Shown here in pieces: positions 1-8,698 of a DNA stretch of 64,000 nt. Made by a program: the position numbers and the translations under genes. The notes under the pieces are model-generated. The model saw nothing but the letters and a program-made list of their open reading frames with translations. It ran no database searches and was not told where the DNA came from. The stretch is from Palsa-504 sp963767565 (GTDB lineage Bacteria > Actinomycetota > Actinomycetes > Streptosporangiales > Streptosporangiaceae). The stretch is taken from positions 1,984,001 to 2,048,000 of the forward strand of contig CAVYEG010000006.1 of the NCBI GenBank assembly GCA_963767565.1. Reading direction: 5' to 3'. How positions within the stretch are numbered: position 1 is the first letter of the stretch; each line of letters starts with the position of its first letter.

Positions 1-345
1 CTGACCGCCCTGGCCTGGCCCTCGGTGCCGGCTCGCCCGTGGGTCGGCGCCTCATCCGACGACCTGGCGGCGCGGGTGTTCGGGCGGGCGCTGGGGGCAC
101 GGGACCTGGCCCTGGGACTTGGCGCGCTGGCCGCGCTGCAGGGCACTGACCGCGGATCCGGCGGGACGTGGGTCGCGGCGGGCGCACTGTCCGACGCCCT
201 GGATGTGGCGGCCAGCCTGGCCTCGTGGCGCGACCTGCCGCGGCTGAGCCGGTGGCTGGTGGTGGCGTCGGCCGGCGGGGCGGCACTAGCGGGCGCCGCC
301 GGGGCGCTGGCCACGCTGGCGGACCGGGACGGCGACGCCGCCTGA
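1..345 (+). CDS. Small integral membrane protein, 5' end outside the window
   Basis: The reading frame is open from the first base of the window and ends at a TGA at 343-345, so the true start probably lies upstream; a GTG at 25 is only an internal candidate. About 115 residues are visible. Hydrophobic Ala/Leu/Gly stretches separated by short charged loops suggest three or four membrane helices, with a conserved-looking Phe-Gly-x-Ala-Leu-Gly-Ala-Arg-Asp-Leu-Ala-Leu-Gly segment. This resembles small actinobacterial membrane proteins of the DUF4267 kind, but I recognise the pattern only loosely and assign no function. It is followed by an acetyltransferase gene 50 bases downstream on the same strand. 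Confidence 0.5.
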   Translation: MTALAWPSVPARPWVGASSDDLAARVFGRALGARDLALGLGALAALQGTDRGSGGTWVAAGALSDALDVAASLASWRDLPRLSRWLVVASAGGAALAGAAGALATLADRDGDAA

Positions 346-395
346 GACTCATCCTGGCCGGTGCGTTCGCAGACTGCCGGCCCGGGTTTCAAGCG

Positions 396-887
396 ATGAC
401 TGCGGTCAGGGATGCTGGGCGGGTGACCGACTTCGTGATCCGGGACGCGGTGCTGGCTGACATGAGCGCGTTGCAGGGGGTGTTCCGCAGGGCGTCGCTG
501 TCGAACGGCGGAGATCGGGAGGTGCTCCTGGCGCATCCCGAGGTGCTGGAGCTTCAGGATCAGGCGGTGAGGGAGGGACGCACCCGAGCCGCCGCGGTCG
601 AGGGCGACATCGTCGGCTTCGCCAGCTGGCTGGATGCCGGGGAGGCCGTCGAGGTGGAGGACCTGTTCGTCGATCCCGACTGGATGCGGCACGGGATCGG
701 GCGGGCCTTGATGATGGACCTGATCGCGATCGCCGGCGGCCACGGGACCGGCCTGGTCGAGGTGACCGCCAACCACCATGCGCTGGCGTTTTACGAGAAG
801 GTCGGCTTCGCGGTGAGCGGTGCCGAGCAGACCAGGTTCGGCCCGGCGCCGCGGATGCGGTTTGAGGTTCCGCCGGGACCGTTATAA
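396..887 (+). CDS. GNAT family N-acetyltransferase
   Basis: A 163-residue protein with a GNAT fold: an N-terminal beta-alpha region beginning FVIRDAV, a central strand (VEVEDLFVDPDW), the acetyl-CoA pyrophosphate-binding loop RHGIGRALM, and a C-terminal NHHALAFYEKVGF motif typical of GNAT helix 4 and strand 7. Such enzymes transfer an acetyl group from acetyl-CoA to an amine; the acceptor cannot be read from sequence. ATG 396 is chosen because upstream codons are the shadow of the preceding gene. GTG 423 (VTDFVIRD) is an equally reasonable start that gives a more standard N-terminus. Neither has a strong Shine-Dalgarno sequence. It is convergent with the sigma-factor gene. Confidence 0.8.
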   Translation: MTAVRDAGRVTDFVIRDAVLADMSALQGVFRRASLSNGGDREVLLAHPEVLELQDQAVREGRTRAAAVEGDIVGFASWLDAGEAVEVEDLFVDPDWMRHGIGRALMMDLIAIAGGHGTGLVEVTANHHALAFYEKVGFAVSGAEQTRFGPAPRMRFEVPPGPL

Positions 888-983
888 GCGGACGGCTGCA
901 GAAGGTTCCGCAGGCCGGCGGGCAGGGCAGGCGGGGCAGGGGCAGGGCAGCCTGGAGAGAGCTGCGGCGGAGGGCAGGGCGGC

Positions 984-2495
984 TTAGAGCGAGACGTTGA
1001 GTACCACGGTGACGGTGGTGCCGCCCGGGTTGATGGTGAGCGTCTGGTCCAGCGCGATCAGGCTCTCGGAGGTGACCGTGATTGTCACGCTTGCGCCGGA
1101 GGCGAGCGAGCCGGACGCGGGCGAGACGGTGAGGCCGGACCCGGCCGAGATGGAGTAGCTGCTGACCGGGCCGCCCTGGGCGGTGAGCGTGAACGACCCG
1201 GTCCCGTGGCCGTTGACCGCCACCAGGACCAGGCGGCTCACCGAGGCGACGGGGGTGCCTTGGGCTGGCGCGGGCGAGGACGGAGCAGACGAGGATGAGG
1301 CGGACGAGGGCAGCGAACCGGGGCCGGTGCTGCCGGCGCTGGAGCCGCCCGGCGGAGCGGGGGCGGTGGCGCCCAACGGCACGGTCGAGCCACCCGGCCT
1401 GGCCGCCGAGGGGGTGAGCCCGCTGCCGCCGGCCGGCGTGGTGGCTGAGCCGCGGGTAGGGGCGCCGCGCGTGTCGATCACCGAACCCGGTCCCGCATGG
1501 CCGCGGGCCCCGGCCGCGGACGGGTGACCGGGATGGGCGCCGATGATCAGCACAGCGCTGACCCCGACCGCGGCGACCGCCGTGGCCGCGCTGGCCATGG
1601 CGGCGCGCGAATGCCGCAGCACATGGTGCCAGGCGGGCGCGCCAGGCGGGCTTACCGGCGTCGGGAAGCCCGAAGGCCGGAACGAGCCTGCGCGGGCCAC
1701 CACGCTGGCCTGGTGGGCCGGGCCGGCCGGCGTGCGGTCGGCGCAGATCTTCAGCACCTGCTCGCGGAAGCCGGGCGACATGGCCACGATCGGCGCCGCG
1801 CCGGCCAGCAGCGCCGGGCTCAGCTCGCGGCGCTTGCGCTCGCCGCAGATCTCGCACTGCTCGATATGCCTGCTGACCCGCTTGCGCATCAGCACGGTCA
1901 GCCGGCCGTCCCAGCCGGCCAGCAGGGCGTCGAGATCCGGGCAGGCCTGCCGGCCGGCGCGCGCCACCATCAGCGCGCCCAGCGAGCGTTCCAGCTGGCT
2001 GCGGGCGCGGGACAGCAAGGCGTGGGCGTGGTTGCGGGATACGCCGAGGGCGGCGGCCAGATCCTCGCCCGCCAGTTCATGCCGCAGGCTCAGCTCGATG
2101 ACATCCCGCTCGGCCGGATTCAGCCCGCCGAGCGCCTCCCGGACCAGGTCCCGCAGTTCGGCCTGCTCGGCGACGCTGCTGACGTCCGGCGATTCGGCTG
2201 GCATCTGCATCGCCTCGTCGAGTGCGGATGTGGTCTGGCCGGAACGCAGCTGGCGGAGGCACTCGTTCCTGGCCACGGCATACAACCAGGGGCGGAGCTT
2301 GCTGGGATCCTTGAGCGCGCCGAGCTTGGCCGTGGCGATAAGGAACGTGTCCTGCACGGCATCGGCGGCGTCCGCGGGCTCATGCAGCATGGACCGGCAG
2401 TAGCCGTACAGCGGCATGGCATACCTGTCGTAGGCCGCTGCGATTCCGTCCGGGTCGCCCGCCACGATGGCGGCAACGACCTCCCGGTCCTCCAT
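984..2495 (-). CDS. Membrane-anchored ECF RNA polymerase sigma factor with exported C-terminal domain
   Basis: A 503-residue protein, far longer than the usual 170-200 residue ECF factor. Residues about 20-83 form sigma region 2 (DAADAVQDTF, promoter -10 recognition). Residues about 120-170 form region 4 with the helix-turn-helix LAAALGVSRNHAHAL. A zinc-binding motif of the anti-sigma type follows, H210-x3-C214-x2-C217. A hydrophobic helix at about 300-319 would cross the membrane. It is followed by a Ser/Pro/Gly/Thr-rich linker of about 80 residues and a C-terminal beta-rich, Ig/BACON-like domain ending in strands such as TVTVVLNVSL. The layout suggests a sigma factor tethered to the membrane and sensing an extracytoplasmic signal itself, a known but little-studied ECF architecture. 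No separate anti-sigma gene is adjacent. The ATG at 2495 matches a canonical sigma-factor N-terminus. Confidence 0.85.
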   Translation of the reverse strand: MEDREVVAAIVAGDPDGIAAAYDRYAMPLYGYCRSMLHEPADAADAVQDTFLIATAKLGALKDPSKLRPWLYAVARNECLRQLRSGQTTSALDEAMQMPAESPDVSSVAEQAELRDLVREALGGLNPAERDVIELSLRHELAGEDLAAALGVSRNHAHALLSRARSQLERSLGALMVARAGRQACPDLDALLAGWDGRLTVLMRKRVSRHIEQCEICGERKRRELSPALLAGAAPIVAMSPGFREQVLKICADRTPAGPAHQASVVARAGSFRPSGFPTPVSPPGAPAWHHVLRHSRAAMASAATAVAAVGVSAVLIIGAHPGHPSAAGARGHAGPGSVIDTRGAPTRGSATTPAGGSGLTPSAARPGGSTVPLGATAPAPPGGSSAGSTGPGSLPSSASSSSAPSSPAPAQGTPVASVSRLVLVAVNGHGTGSFTLTAQGGPVSSYSISAGSGLTVSPASGSLASGASVTITVTSESLIALDQTLTINPGGTTVTVVLNVSL

Positions 2496-2629
2496 GCGCC
2501 ATACCGTAGTTCGGTTAGCCCCGATAGGTCAGGGAGAACGGCAAACGTCCGGATCGCGCCTTGCGTTACCCGGGCTGGGCGGCGGTGGCCCAGGCGGCGA
2601 TCGGGGTCACCGTGACGGCAACTGGCAGC

Positions 2630-2671
2630 AAAAAATCAGCCGGGCGGCCCGCAGATGCGCGGCCGCCCGGC
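2630..2671 (-). terminator. Rho-independent terminator of the RDD-family gene
   Basis: Read on the minus strand, an 11-bp GC-rich inverted repeat (arms at 2661-2671 and 2639-2650) with a short loop is followed directly by a run of six T residues (2635-2630). It lies 15 bases past the stop codon of the RDD-family gene, the classic arrangement for intrinsic termination. Intrinsic terminators with a clear T tract are otherwise rare in this window. Confidence 0.8.
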
Positions 2672-2685
2672 GGCGATATTCGGAA

Positions 2686-3517
2686 CTAGCGCGGCAGGAC
2701 CTTGTTCGGGTCGTGCAGCACCACGGTGCCCGCGATCAGGTCGTGCAGCGTTTTCCGGTCTTCCCGGGCCAGCATCAGGATGAACGAGGTCAGCAACGTA
2801 ATGATGCTGAGGATGCCTTCGAGAATGCGGCCCACGACCCCGCGCAGGGCCATCCACCAGAAGCCGGGGATGGCGTTGTCCTCCGGCCGCCAGCACCGCA
2901 TGCCCAGCACCTGCAGCGCGGGGGTGGTGCCTTTGGACCAGGCGATCAGGCCCCAGATGAGGTAGCCGATGACGAGCGTGATGATCGCCAGCGGGATGGC
3001 CAGGAAGAACGCGCCGATCCGGCGGCCCGGGCTGGCCAGCTGGGTACCCTGCGGCAGCAGCAGGCCGGAGTGCTCGTCACGGTAGAGGCCCTGCGGTACG
3101 ACCTCGCCGCCGTACTGGCCGTAGCCGTACCCGACCGGTACGGGCGGCGCCTGCGGGAAGCCCTGCTGGTCTTGAGCGTAGGGCGCTGCTGCCCGTACGC
3201 GGCTGCTGCTGGCCGTACTGCGGCTGCTGCTGGCCGTACTGCGGCTGCTGCTGGCCATACTGCGGCTGCTGGTAGGTCGGCGGTTCCTGCCCGTGTTGCG
3301 GCTGCTGCTGGCCGTATTTCTGCCCGTACTGAGGCTGCTGCTGCCCGTACTGAGGCTGCTGCTGCCCGTACTGCGGCGCCTGCTGGGTGGGCGGCTCCTG
3401 CCCGACGAATGGCGGCTGCCGTTGAGGGTGGGCGGGCGGCTGCTGCGGATGCGGCTGCCCGGGCGGCGGCTGCGCAGCTTCCTCTCCGGCCCCGTGCGGA
3501 TCTGGAGGCTGACTCAT
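2686..3517 (-). pseudogene. RDD family membrane protein with Gln/Tyr/Gly-repeat N-terminus, frameshifted
   Basis: The N-terminal half starts at ATG 3517 behind a GAGGG ribosome-binding site. It reads as a Pro/Gln-rich segment followed by about eight copies of a QPQYGQQ-type heptapeptide. The C-terminal half, in another frame, is a clear RDD domain: GRRIGAFF near the first helix, two or three membrane helices, TTPALQVLGMRC, and the closing EDRKTLHDLIAGTVV. The halves become continuous (repeat, then YGQQRPYAQDQQGF) if one base is restored at about 3198-3199 and another at about 3181-3182. Both defects lie in the repetitive tract, so replication slippage or an assembly error is as likely as true inactivation. 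RDD proteins are membrane proteins, some linked to ion transport. A terminator follows at 2630-2671. Confidence 0.75.
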
Positions 3518-3614
3518 GGCAACCCTCACTTTCTGTGCGGTTGGTTGCCAGGCGGACTCTACGACAAAGACCTGCGGATGCAGCACCCCGGGGCCGTGAT
3601 TGTGCGCGAACCGT

Positions 3615-3635
3615 TATCCGCAGGAAAAGCGGATA
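3615..3635. promoter_or_regulatory. Perfect 7-bp inverted repeat upstream of the RDD-family gene
   Basis: Arms TATCCGC and GCGGATA are separated by seven bases. It lies about 100 bases upstream of the RDD-family start codon in an otherwise non-coding stretch (3518-3780). The geometry suits a dimeric regulator, but a small RNA hairpin is equally possible. Confidence 0.35.
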
Positions 3636-3726
3636 GCGCCGAATAATCGGTTACCGGTTTAAATGGGAAAACATGAATATGTCGCCGTCGGTGCGGCCGG
3701 GCGGGACGGTGTCGCCGCGGCCCACG

Positions 3727-3773
3727 TGATAGGGGAGGCGGAGTGGGACAGGATGGGCCGTTCGGCACAAATG
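3727..3773 (+). repeat. Dispersed intergenic element, copy A
   Basis: Contains TGATAGGGG at 3727-3735 and CCGTTCGGCACAAATG at 3758-3773. The same two blocks, in the same order and orientation, recur at 45882-45920 with one mismatch in the 16-mer. It sits in a gene-free stretch between the RDD-family gene and a DUF4397 remnant. The block GCCGTTCGGC can form a tiny hairpin. Origin and function are unknown. Confidence 0.5.
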
Positions 3774-3780
3774 TGATTGC

Positions 3781-4096
3781 TCAGGTGGCGCGGCGGGAAA
3801 GCCGGGCGCCGGCGCCGGCCAGCAGCAGCCCGGCCGCCTGCCGCCTCGTCCAGCGCCGGGAGGCGCAGCCCGGACTGGCCGTCGAGGACCGTGAGCGTGC
3901 ACGTGGTGCCCGGGGCCAGGTGGAGGCCCAGGGAGGCACGCTCGCTGTCCCCGGTCACCGTGACGGTCCGGTTCCCGGGCGCGACGGCCTGATAGGACGT
4001 GGTGGTGGCGAACTTGAGGCCGGGTGCGCGGCACGGTCAGGGCGTTGCCGTAGCTGACGTCGTGCAGGACCAGGCGGGCGCTCGGGTCACCGCAGG
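3781..4096 (-). pseudogene. Remnant of a DUF4397-domain surface protein
   Basis: Three consecutive segments in three different frames together read as the C-terminal end of a DUF4397 protein. The first is SARLVLHDVSYGNALTVP (from about 4082). The second is LKFATTTSYQAVAPGNRTVTV onward to LDGQSGLRLPALDEAAG. The third is a short Leu/Ala-rich membrane tail ending in LSRRAT and a TGA at 3781-3783. Shifts are needed at about 4020-4030 and about 3835-3845. The protein's expected signal peptide and first repeat are missing; the upstream DNA is occupied by the end of the STAND ATPase gene. I read it as a 5'-truncated, frameshifted pseudogene. Confidence 0.6.
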
Positions 4097-4098
4097 CC

Positions 4099-6558
4099 TC
4101 AGGGCTGGCTTTGCAGCAGGCCCAGCGGACTGGGGGCGGCGAACTGGATGGTCAGGATGGCCTGACCGCCGGGTCCGCCGGAAAGGGCCGAACGGGCCGC
4201 GAGGTAGGGCGGGCGCTGGGCACGGGCGAAGGCGAGCATGTTCCGCCCGGTGGCACCTTCGGCCTGGACCTGCACCGAGCGCAGCGGCAGGCCGGAGCTG
4301 GCCCCGGGACCTGCGTCGCCGAAGGAGATGATCCGGACCGGCTCGTTCGCGGCCATCGCGGCCAGCGTGATCAGCAGGCGCGCGTCGACCAGGCCGGCCA
4401 CCAGAGCGGCCCGGGCCGCGGGCGTGGCCGTGACCCGCCGGTCGTCGACCAGCTGGAGCCCGGCCGCCTGCCGGGCGCGCACGTCGGCGGCCAGCGCGGT
4501 CCGGTAAGCCGCGGATCCGCCCGGCGCGACGATCCGGACGTCGATCTGCCCCTGTCCGGCCCCGAAGCTGGCCAGCGTGTCCGGCGCGTACACGCTGTCC
4601 AGCCGGCTGCCGAACATGTTACGGACCGCCTCGGTGGCCAGCACCACGGCCGAGCCGAGCGGATCGGTCGAACCGGGCCCCAGTACCAGCAGGTTCCCGG
4701 CCGGGATACCCTGCTGGACCAACACGGCGCACATCGCGGGGTCGCAGGACAAGACCGTGCCCGCGCCGACCTGGCGGACCACCCAGGCCGCAGCCTGGTT
4801 GCGGATCTGGACCGCCTGGGCCAGCGGAGTCTGGCCGGCCCGGCTGGTGGACCGGTCGGCGGAGGTCAGGTGCGGTGAGGAGATCGTGTGGGCGGCCTCG
4901 ATGGCGAGCGCGGCCGTCACTACCCCGGCCACCGAGACCAGGCCGAGCCGGCGCAAGCGGTGCCGTTCGTCGTCGGGCCGCGTCGAGGCCTTCTTGCGCC
5001 GGGGAGCCCGCGGGATCAGCCTGGTCCGGCCGGCTGGCCCGGGCAAGCCGGCGGCCTGGCCCAGTGCCTGCTCGGCGGCGTAAGCGTGCGGCTCGTCGGC
5101 TAGCTCGCTGGCCCGGTGCAGGTGGTAGCTGGCTTCGAGCTGAGCCTGCTGGCCCAGCGGCGAGGCCGCGATACGGGCCCGCCAGTAGCCCGCGGCCTGG
5201 CTGTGGGCGGCGGCGAGCTGGGTGCTCAGGCCGGCCTCGGCCAGCCGCTGGTGCAGCTCGCCCGCGGTCCAGCGGTGTACCGAACGCTCGCGGCCGGGAC
5301 CGGCGGTCAGCAGGCCCGCGGCCTCGCACTCGGCGAGCTGGGTGGGCCGGGCGGCCAGCACGTCCAGGCCCACGGGCGTGCGGAACACCGAGGCCCGCAC
5401 GAGCAGGGCCTGGGCGCCGACGCTGAGCCGGCCGTACAGCTCACCGAACATCTGGCTGCCGGCCGCAGCCGCGACCACTTCGGCGGTCGCAGCCGACAGC
5501 TCGGTGGGCTCGGTCCTGGACGGCGGCTTACCGGTCCTGACCTCGACCGCCGCGGTGATCCGGGCGGCCGCGTCGTCGAAGCGGGCGCCGGTGGCCAGCA
5601 GGGCGTCGAGGTATTCCATGGCGCGCGGATGGCCGGCGGTCAGACGCCAGGCCAGGTCACGTTCGGCCGCCGTCTGCAGGCGCAGGACCGGCAGGGACAG
5701 CGCGAGCTCGGCGGCCCCAGAACGGGTCAGCGGGCCGAGATGGCGGAAGGCGATCCGTTCCCGCCGCAGGCCGGGCACCGTGAACGGCCGGCCGCAGGTG
5801 ATCAGCAGTTTGCCGGTCCAGCTGGCCAGCAGGTCGGCCAGCGCAGCGTCCTTCACCCGCCACAGGCCTGACTCGTCGGACAGGTTGTCGTCGAAGTTAT
5901 CCAGGACGAGGAGGCCGGTGCCGGCCAGCTGGTCCGATTCGGTCACCAGGCTGGCGGCGGAGATCGCGCCGCTGACCGCGCTGACCGCGCCCTCAGGCGG
6001 CTGGCTGACCCGGGCGGCGATCTGGGCGGCCAAGGTCGACTTGCCGATTCCGCCCAGGCCGTGGATGACCAGTGCGGTCAGATCCGGCCGGGTCAGCTCG
6101 GCCGACCAGCGGCGGCGCTCGGCCGACCGGATCGACAGGGACGTTCGGCGGGACGGTCTCGGGCTGGACGTCCGGGCATGACGGGCGGCGTGCCTGGCCC
6201 GGGGGCGCTTGTCGTCGGGCGCCGACGCGGTGCCGTTGGCCCGCGCGATTCCGCTGGCGGCCGCAGCGCCGCTGGCGGGCGCTGCGCCGCTGGCGGGCGC
6301 TGCGGCACCGGGCTCGGTCGTGGGGGTACCGGGGGGTGCGCTGAGGAAGGCGCCGCTGCCCGGGATCGCGGTGCGGCTGGACGCCGTGCCATTGCCTGCG
6401 GGCGGCCTGGCGTGCTGCCCGGCGCCGTTGCGGTGCGCGGGGCCGTTGCGCTGGGCGGCGCCTTCCAGCACGGCCCTTCTGGCCGACGGCACATCGTGCG
6501 GGCGGACGCCGCGCGTCAGGGCGACGTCGGTTTGCCGAATACGTACTAATTTCCCCAC
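4099..6558 (-). CDS. STAND (NB-ARC-like) P-loop ATPase with transmembrane anchor and exported C-terminal domain
   Basis: An 819-residue protein started at GTG 6558, which has a good GGAAGGGG ribosome-binding site seven bases upstream; longer frames lack this. Residues 1-135 are low complexity with Gly-Ala-Ala-Pro-Ala-Ser repeats. The ATPase core has Walker A GLGGIGKST at 167-175, Walker B LLVLDNFDD at 216-224, a sensor-like LLITCGR at 251-257 and a GHPRAME motif at 309-315 equivalent to the NB-ARC GLPLA box. A helical region follows to about 500, then a basic stretch, one membrane helix at about 538-556 and a roughly 260-residue C-terminal domain predicted outside the membrane. STAND ATPases act as signal-dependent switches. 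Effector and ligand are not identifiable here. No partner gene is adjacent on the same strand. Confidence 0.75.
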   Translation of the reverse strand: MGKLVRIRQTDVALTRGVRPHDVPSARRAVLEGAAQRNGPAHRNGAGQHARPPAGNGTASSRTAIPGSGAFLSAPPGTPTTEPGAAAPASGAAPASGAAAASGIARANGTASAPDDKRPRARHAARHARTSSPRPSRRTSLSIRSAERRRWSAELTRPDLTALVIHGLGGIGKSTLAAQIAARVSQPPEGAVSAVSGAISAASLVTESDQLAGTGLLVLDNFDDNLSDESGLWRVKDAALADLLASWTGKLLITCGRPFTVPGLRRERIAFRHLGPLTRSGAAELALSLPVLRLQTAAERDLAWRLTAGHPRAMEYLDALLATGARFDDAAARITAAVEVRTGKPPSRTEPTELSAATAEVVAAAAGSQMFGELYGRLSVGAQALLVRASVFRTPVGLDVLAARPTQLAECEAAGLLTAGPGRERSVHRWTAGELHQRLAEAGLSTQLAAAHSQAAGYWRARIAASPLGQQAQLEASYHLHRASELADEPHAYAAEQALGQAAGLPGPAGRTRLIPRAPRRKKASTRPDDERHRLRRLGLVSVAGVVTAALAIEAAHTISSPHLTSADRSTSRAGQTPLAQAVQIRNQAAAWVVRQVGAGTVLSCDPAMCAVLVQQGIPAGNLLVLGPGSTDPLGSAVVLATEAVRNMFGSRLDSVYAPDTLASFGAGQGQIDVRIVAPGGSAAYRTALAADVRARQAAGLQLVDDRRVTATPAARAALVAGLVDARLLITLAAMAANEPVRIISFGDAGPGASSGLPLRSVQVQAEGATGRNMLAFARAQRPPYLAARSALSGGPGGQAILTIQFAAPSPLGLLQSQP

Positions 6559-6894
6559 AATTACACCCCTTCCCGGCTCGCCGGCAGACGGGGGCAAGCT
6601 GCTTTTCCCCTGTTATAGCGCACACTGGGCAACAGAACGAGTGCTTTTAGTGATTGCCGCATGTTTTCGCGGGTCAATAATTACCTCCGAAACAGGACTT
6701 TTCATGAAATCGGCGCACTAACCACAACTGTGCGCCTGCTAGCGCCGCCCGGGGATAGGCGCCCGCCCCGCGGCGCGCTTTCCGTTGACGACCGCGGCTA
6801 TTGTTCGCCATTGCCGGGATTGCCGGGATTGTGAAATGGGCCGGATGGCGAACGCGGCGCGGGCCGGGGCCGACGGCCGCGCGACAATGGGCGG
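6559..6894. other. Intergenic region between divergent ATPase and amidohydrolase genes
   Basis: This 336-base region is less GC-rich than its surroundings, especially 6600-6720 and 6800-6840. It probably contains the promoters of both divergent genes. I see no convincing gene, long hairpin or known riboswitch in it. Confidence 0.4.
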
Positions 6895-8373
6895 GTGGAA
6901 GCGGGAGTAGATGTCGTCCTGCGCGGCGGGCGGGTGGTAGATCCGGAGTCCGGCCTGGATGCCGTGCGAGATGTGGCCGTCGCGGGCGGCCGGATCGCGG
7001 ACGTCGCGACCGGCCTGGCAAGCGGCCCGCCCGAGCTGGACGTGACCGGCCTGGTGGTCACGGCCGGGTTCATCGACCTGCACAGCCACGTCAACGACCT
7101 GGGCGGCCTGCGGCTGCAGGCCCTCGATGGCGTGACGACCGCGCTCGAGCTCGAGGCGGGCGTCACACCGGTGGCCGCCGCTTACCGCGCGGCCGCGGCC
7201 GACGGGCGCCCGATCAACTACGGCTTTGCCGCGTCCTGGGCGCTGGCCCGGATGGAAGCGGTGGCCGGGCTGCCGCTGGGCGGGAGCCTGGCCACGTTCC
7301 TGGCCAGCATCGGCGACCCGGCCTGGCAGCGCCCGGCCGAGGCCGGGCAGCTGCGCGCGATGCTCTCCCGCCTGTCGGCCGACCTGGCCGACGGGGCCCT
7401 CGGCATCGGCATCCTGCTCGGCTACGCGCCGAGCGTCAGCCCCGACGAGTACCTCCAGGTCGCCGCGCTGGCCGCGACCGCCGGGGTACCCACCTTCACG
7501 CACGCCAGGGACCTGATCGAGTTGGCGCCTGATGCCCTCATCGACGGCGCGGAAGAGATCGTCCGGGCGGCCGGGCAGACCGGCGCGCATATGCACTACT
7601 GCCACGTGAACAGCACCTCCCAGCGGCATATCGACCGGGTCCTGGCGCTGGTCGCACGGGCTCAGGCCGCCGGCGCCCAGGTCAGCACCGAGGCCTATCC
7701 CTATGGATCGGGCATGACCGGCATCGGCGCCGCGTTCCTGGCCCCCGAGCGGCTGGGCGAGCGCGGCCTGCGGCCGACCTCGCTCACCTACGCACCGACC
7801 GGAGAGCGGGTGGCCAGCGCCGGCCGGCTCCGCGAGCTCAGGGCCGCCGACCCCGGCGGCCTCACAATCATCGACCTGCTCGACGAGGCGGACGCGGCCG
7901 ACAGGGCGCTGCTGATGCGGGCGCTGAGCTTTCCCGGCGGCGTGGTGGCCAGCGACGCGATGCCGCTGACCTGGAGCGGGCCGGCGCAGCCGACGGCCTG
8001 GCCACTGCCGGAGCAGGCGATCACCCATCCCAGGACCGCGGGCACATTCGCGCGGTCGCTGCGGCTGCTCACCCGCGGCGACGTGCCGATCGGCCTAGCC
8101 GAGGCGCTCGCCAAGTGCAGCCTCGAGCCCGCGAGGCTACTGCAGGACCGGGCGCCCGCCATGCGCCGCAAGGGCCGGGTCCAGGCCGGGTGCGATGCGG
8201 ACGTGGTCGTATTCGACCCGGACACGGTTTGCGACCGGGCCACCTATGGCAACAGCACGCGCCCGTCGGCAGGGATACGGCACGTCCTGGTCAAGGGCAC
8301 CTTCGTCGTGCGTGACGGCGACATCGTGCCCGGCGCCCGGTCCGGACAGCCGGTGCGCGCCGAGCCGCTCTGA
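6895..8373 (+). CDS. N-acyl-D-amino-acid deacylase-type amidohydrolase
   Basis: A 492-residue metal-dependent amidohydrolase started at GTG 6895. It shows the N-terminal composite beta domain (DVVLRGGRVVDPESGLD), the metal-ligand motif DLHSH with H63 and H65, later candidate ligand histidines in HARD and HMHYCHVNS, and SDAMP near residue 345, the acidic metal-binding position of the superfamily. The C-terminal KGRVQAGCDADVVVFDPDTV and VLVKGTFVVRDG segments complete the beta sandwich typical of D-aminoacylases and dihydroorotase-like enzymes. It should hydrolyse N-acyl or cyclic amide bonds in the cytoplasm; the substrate is not known. It stands alone: neighbours are an ATPase on the opposite strand and, after a 325-base gap, an envelope gene block. 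Confidence 0.8.
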   Translation: MEAGVDVVLRGGRVVDPESGLDAVRDVAVAGGRIADVATGLASGPPELDVTGLVVTAGFIDLHSHVNDLGGLRLQALDGVTTALELEAGVTPVAAAYRAAAADGRPINYGFAASWALARMEAVAGLPLGGSLATFLASIGDPAWQRPAEAGQLRAMLSRLSADLADGALGIGILLGYAPSVSPDEYLQVAALAATAGVPTFTHARDLIELAPDALIDGAEEIVRAAGQTGAHMHYCHVNSTSQRHIDRVLALVARAQAAGAQVSTEAYPYGSGMTGIGAAFLAPERLGERGLRPTSLTYAPTGERVASAGRLRELRAADPGGLTIIDLLDEADAADRALLMRALSFPGGVVASDAMPLTWSGPAQPTAWPLPEQAITHPRTAGTFARSLRLLTRGDVPIGLAEALAKCSLEPARLLQDRAPAMRRKGRVQAGCDADVVVFDPDTVCDRATYGNSTRPSAGIRHVLVKGTFVVRDGDIVPGARSGQPVRAEPL

Positions 8374-8698
8374 GACCGTCAGCGGATCATCGGTACCTGC
8401 CCACCAGCATACCAGGCTATACGAACATAGCTAGCCCATGAATTAAGCTCTTCCCTTGTGGATCGTATGTGTGTTCTAATAGCTGGCATGGGAATGGGAG
8501 ACAGGACGGGTCTGCGCGGGCCCTGGCGGGTGCGGGATCGCCGCTGGTCACAGCGCCGTGCCGCCCGACCGGGCCTGCGTTCGCGCGGCGCCGGCCGTCC
8601 CGCCCAGATCGTGGCACGCGTACGGGATGACCGTCCGGCGAGCACGTCCCGCGCCGGCCAGCGGACCTGAGTATCCAGTTCAGGACACATTCATAGAG
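8374..8698. other. Gene-poor leader region before the envelope block
   Basis: Positions about 8390-8490 are unusually AT-rich for this window, with several TA-rich hexamers that could serve as -10 elements for the downstream genes. Open frames on both strands here have no recognisable protein features. I see no hairpin with a T tract. Confidence 0.4.

Noticed and set aside
6739..8028. 429-codon minus-strand frame opposite the amidohydrolase
   Set aside because: Gln/Gly/Arg-rich shadow of a clear coding gene.
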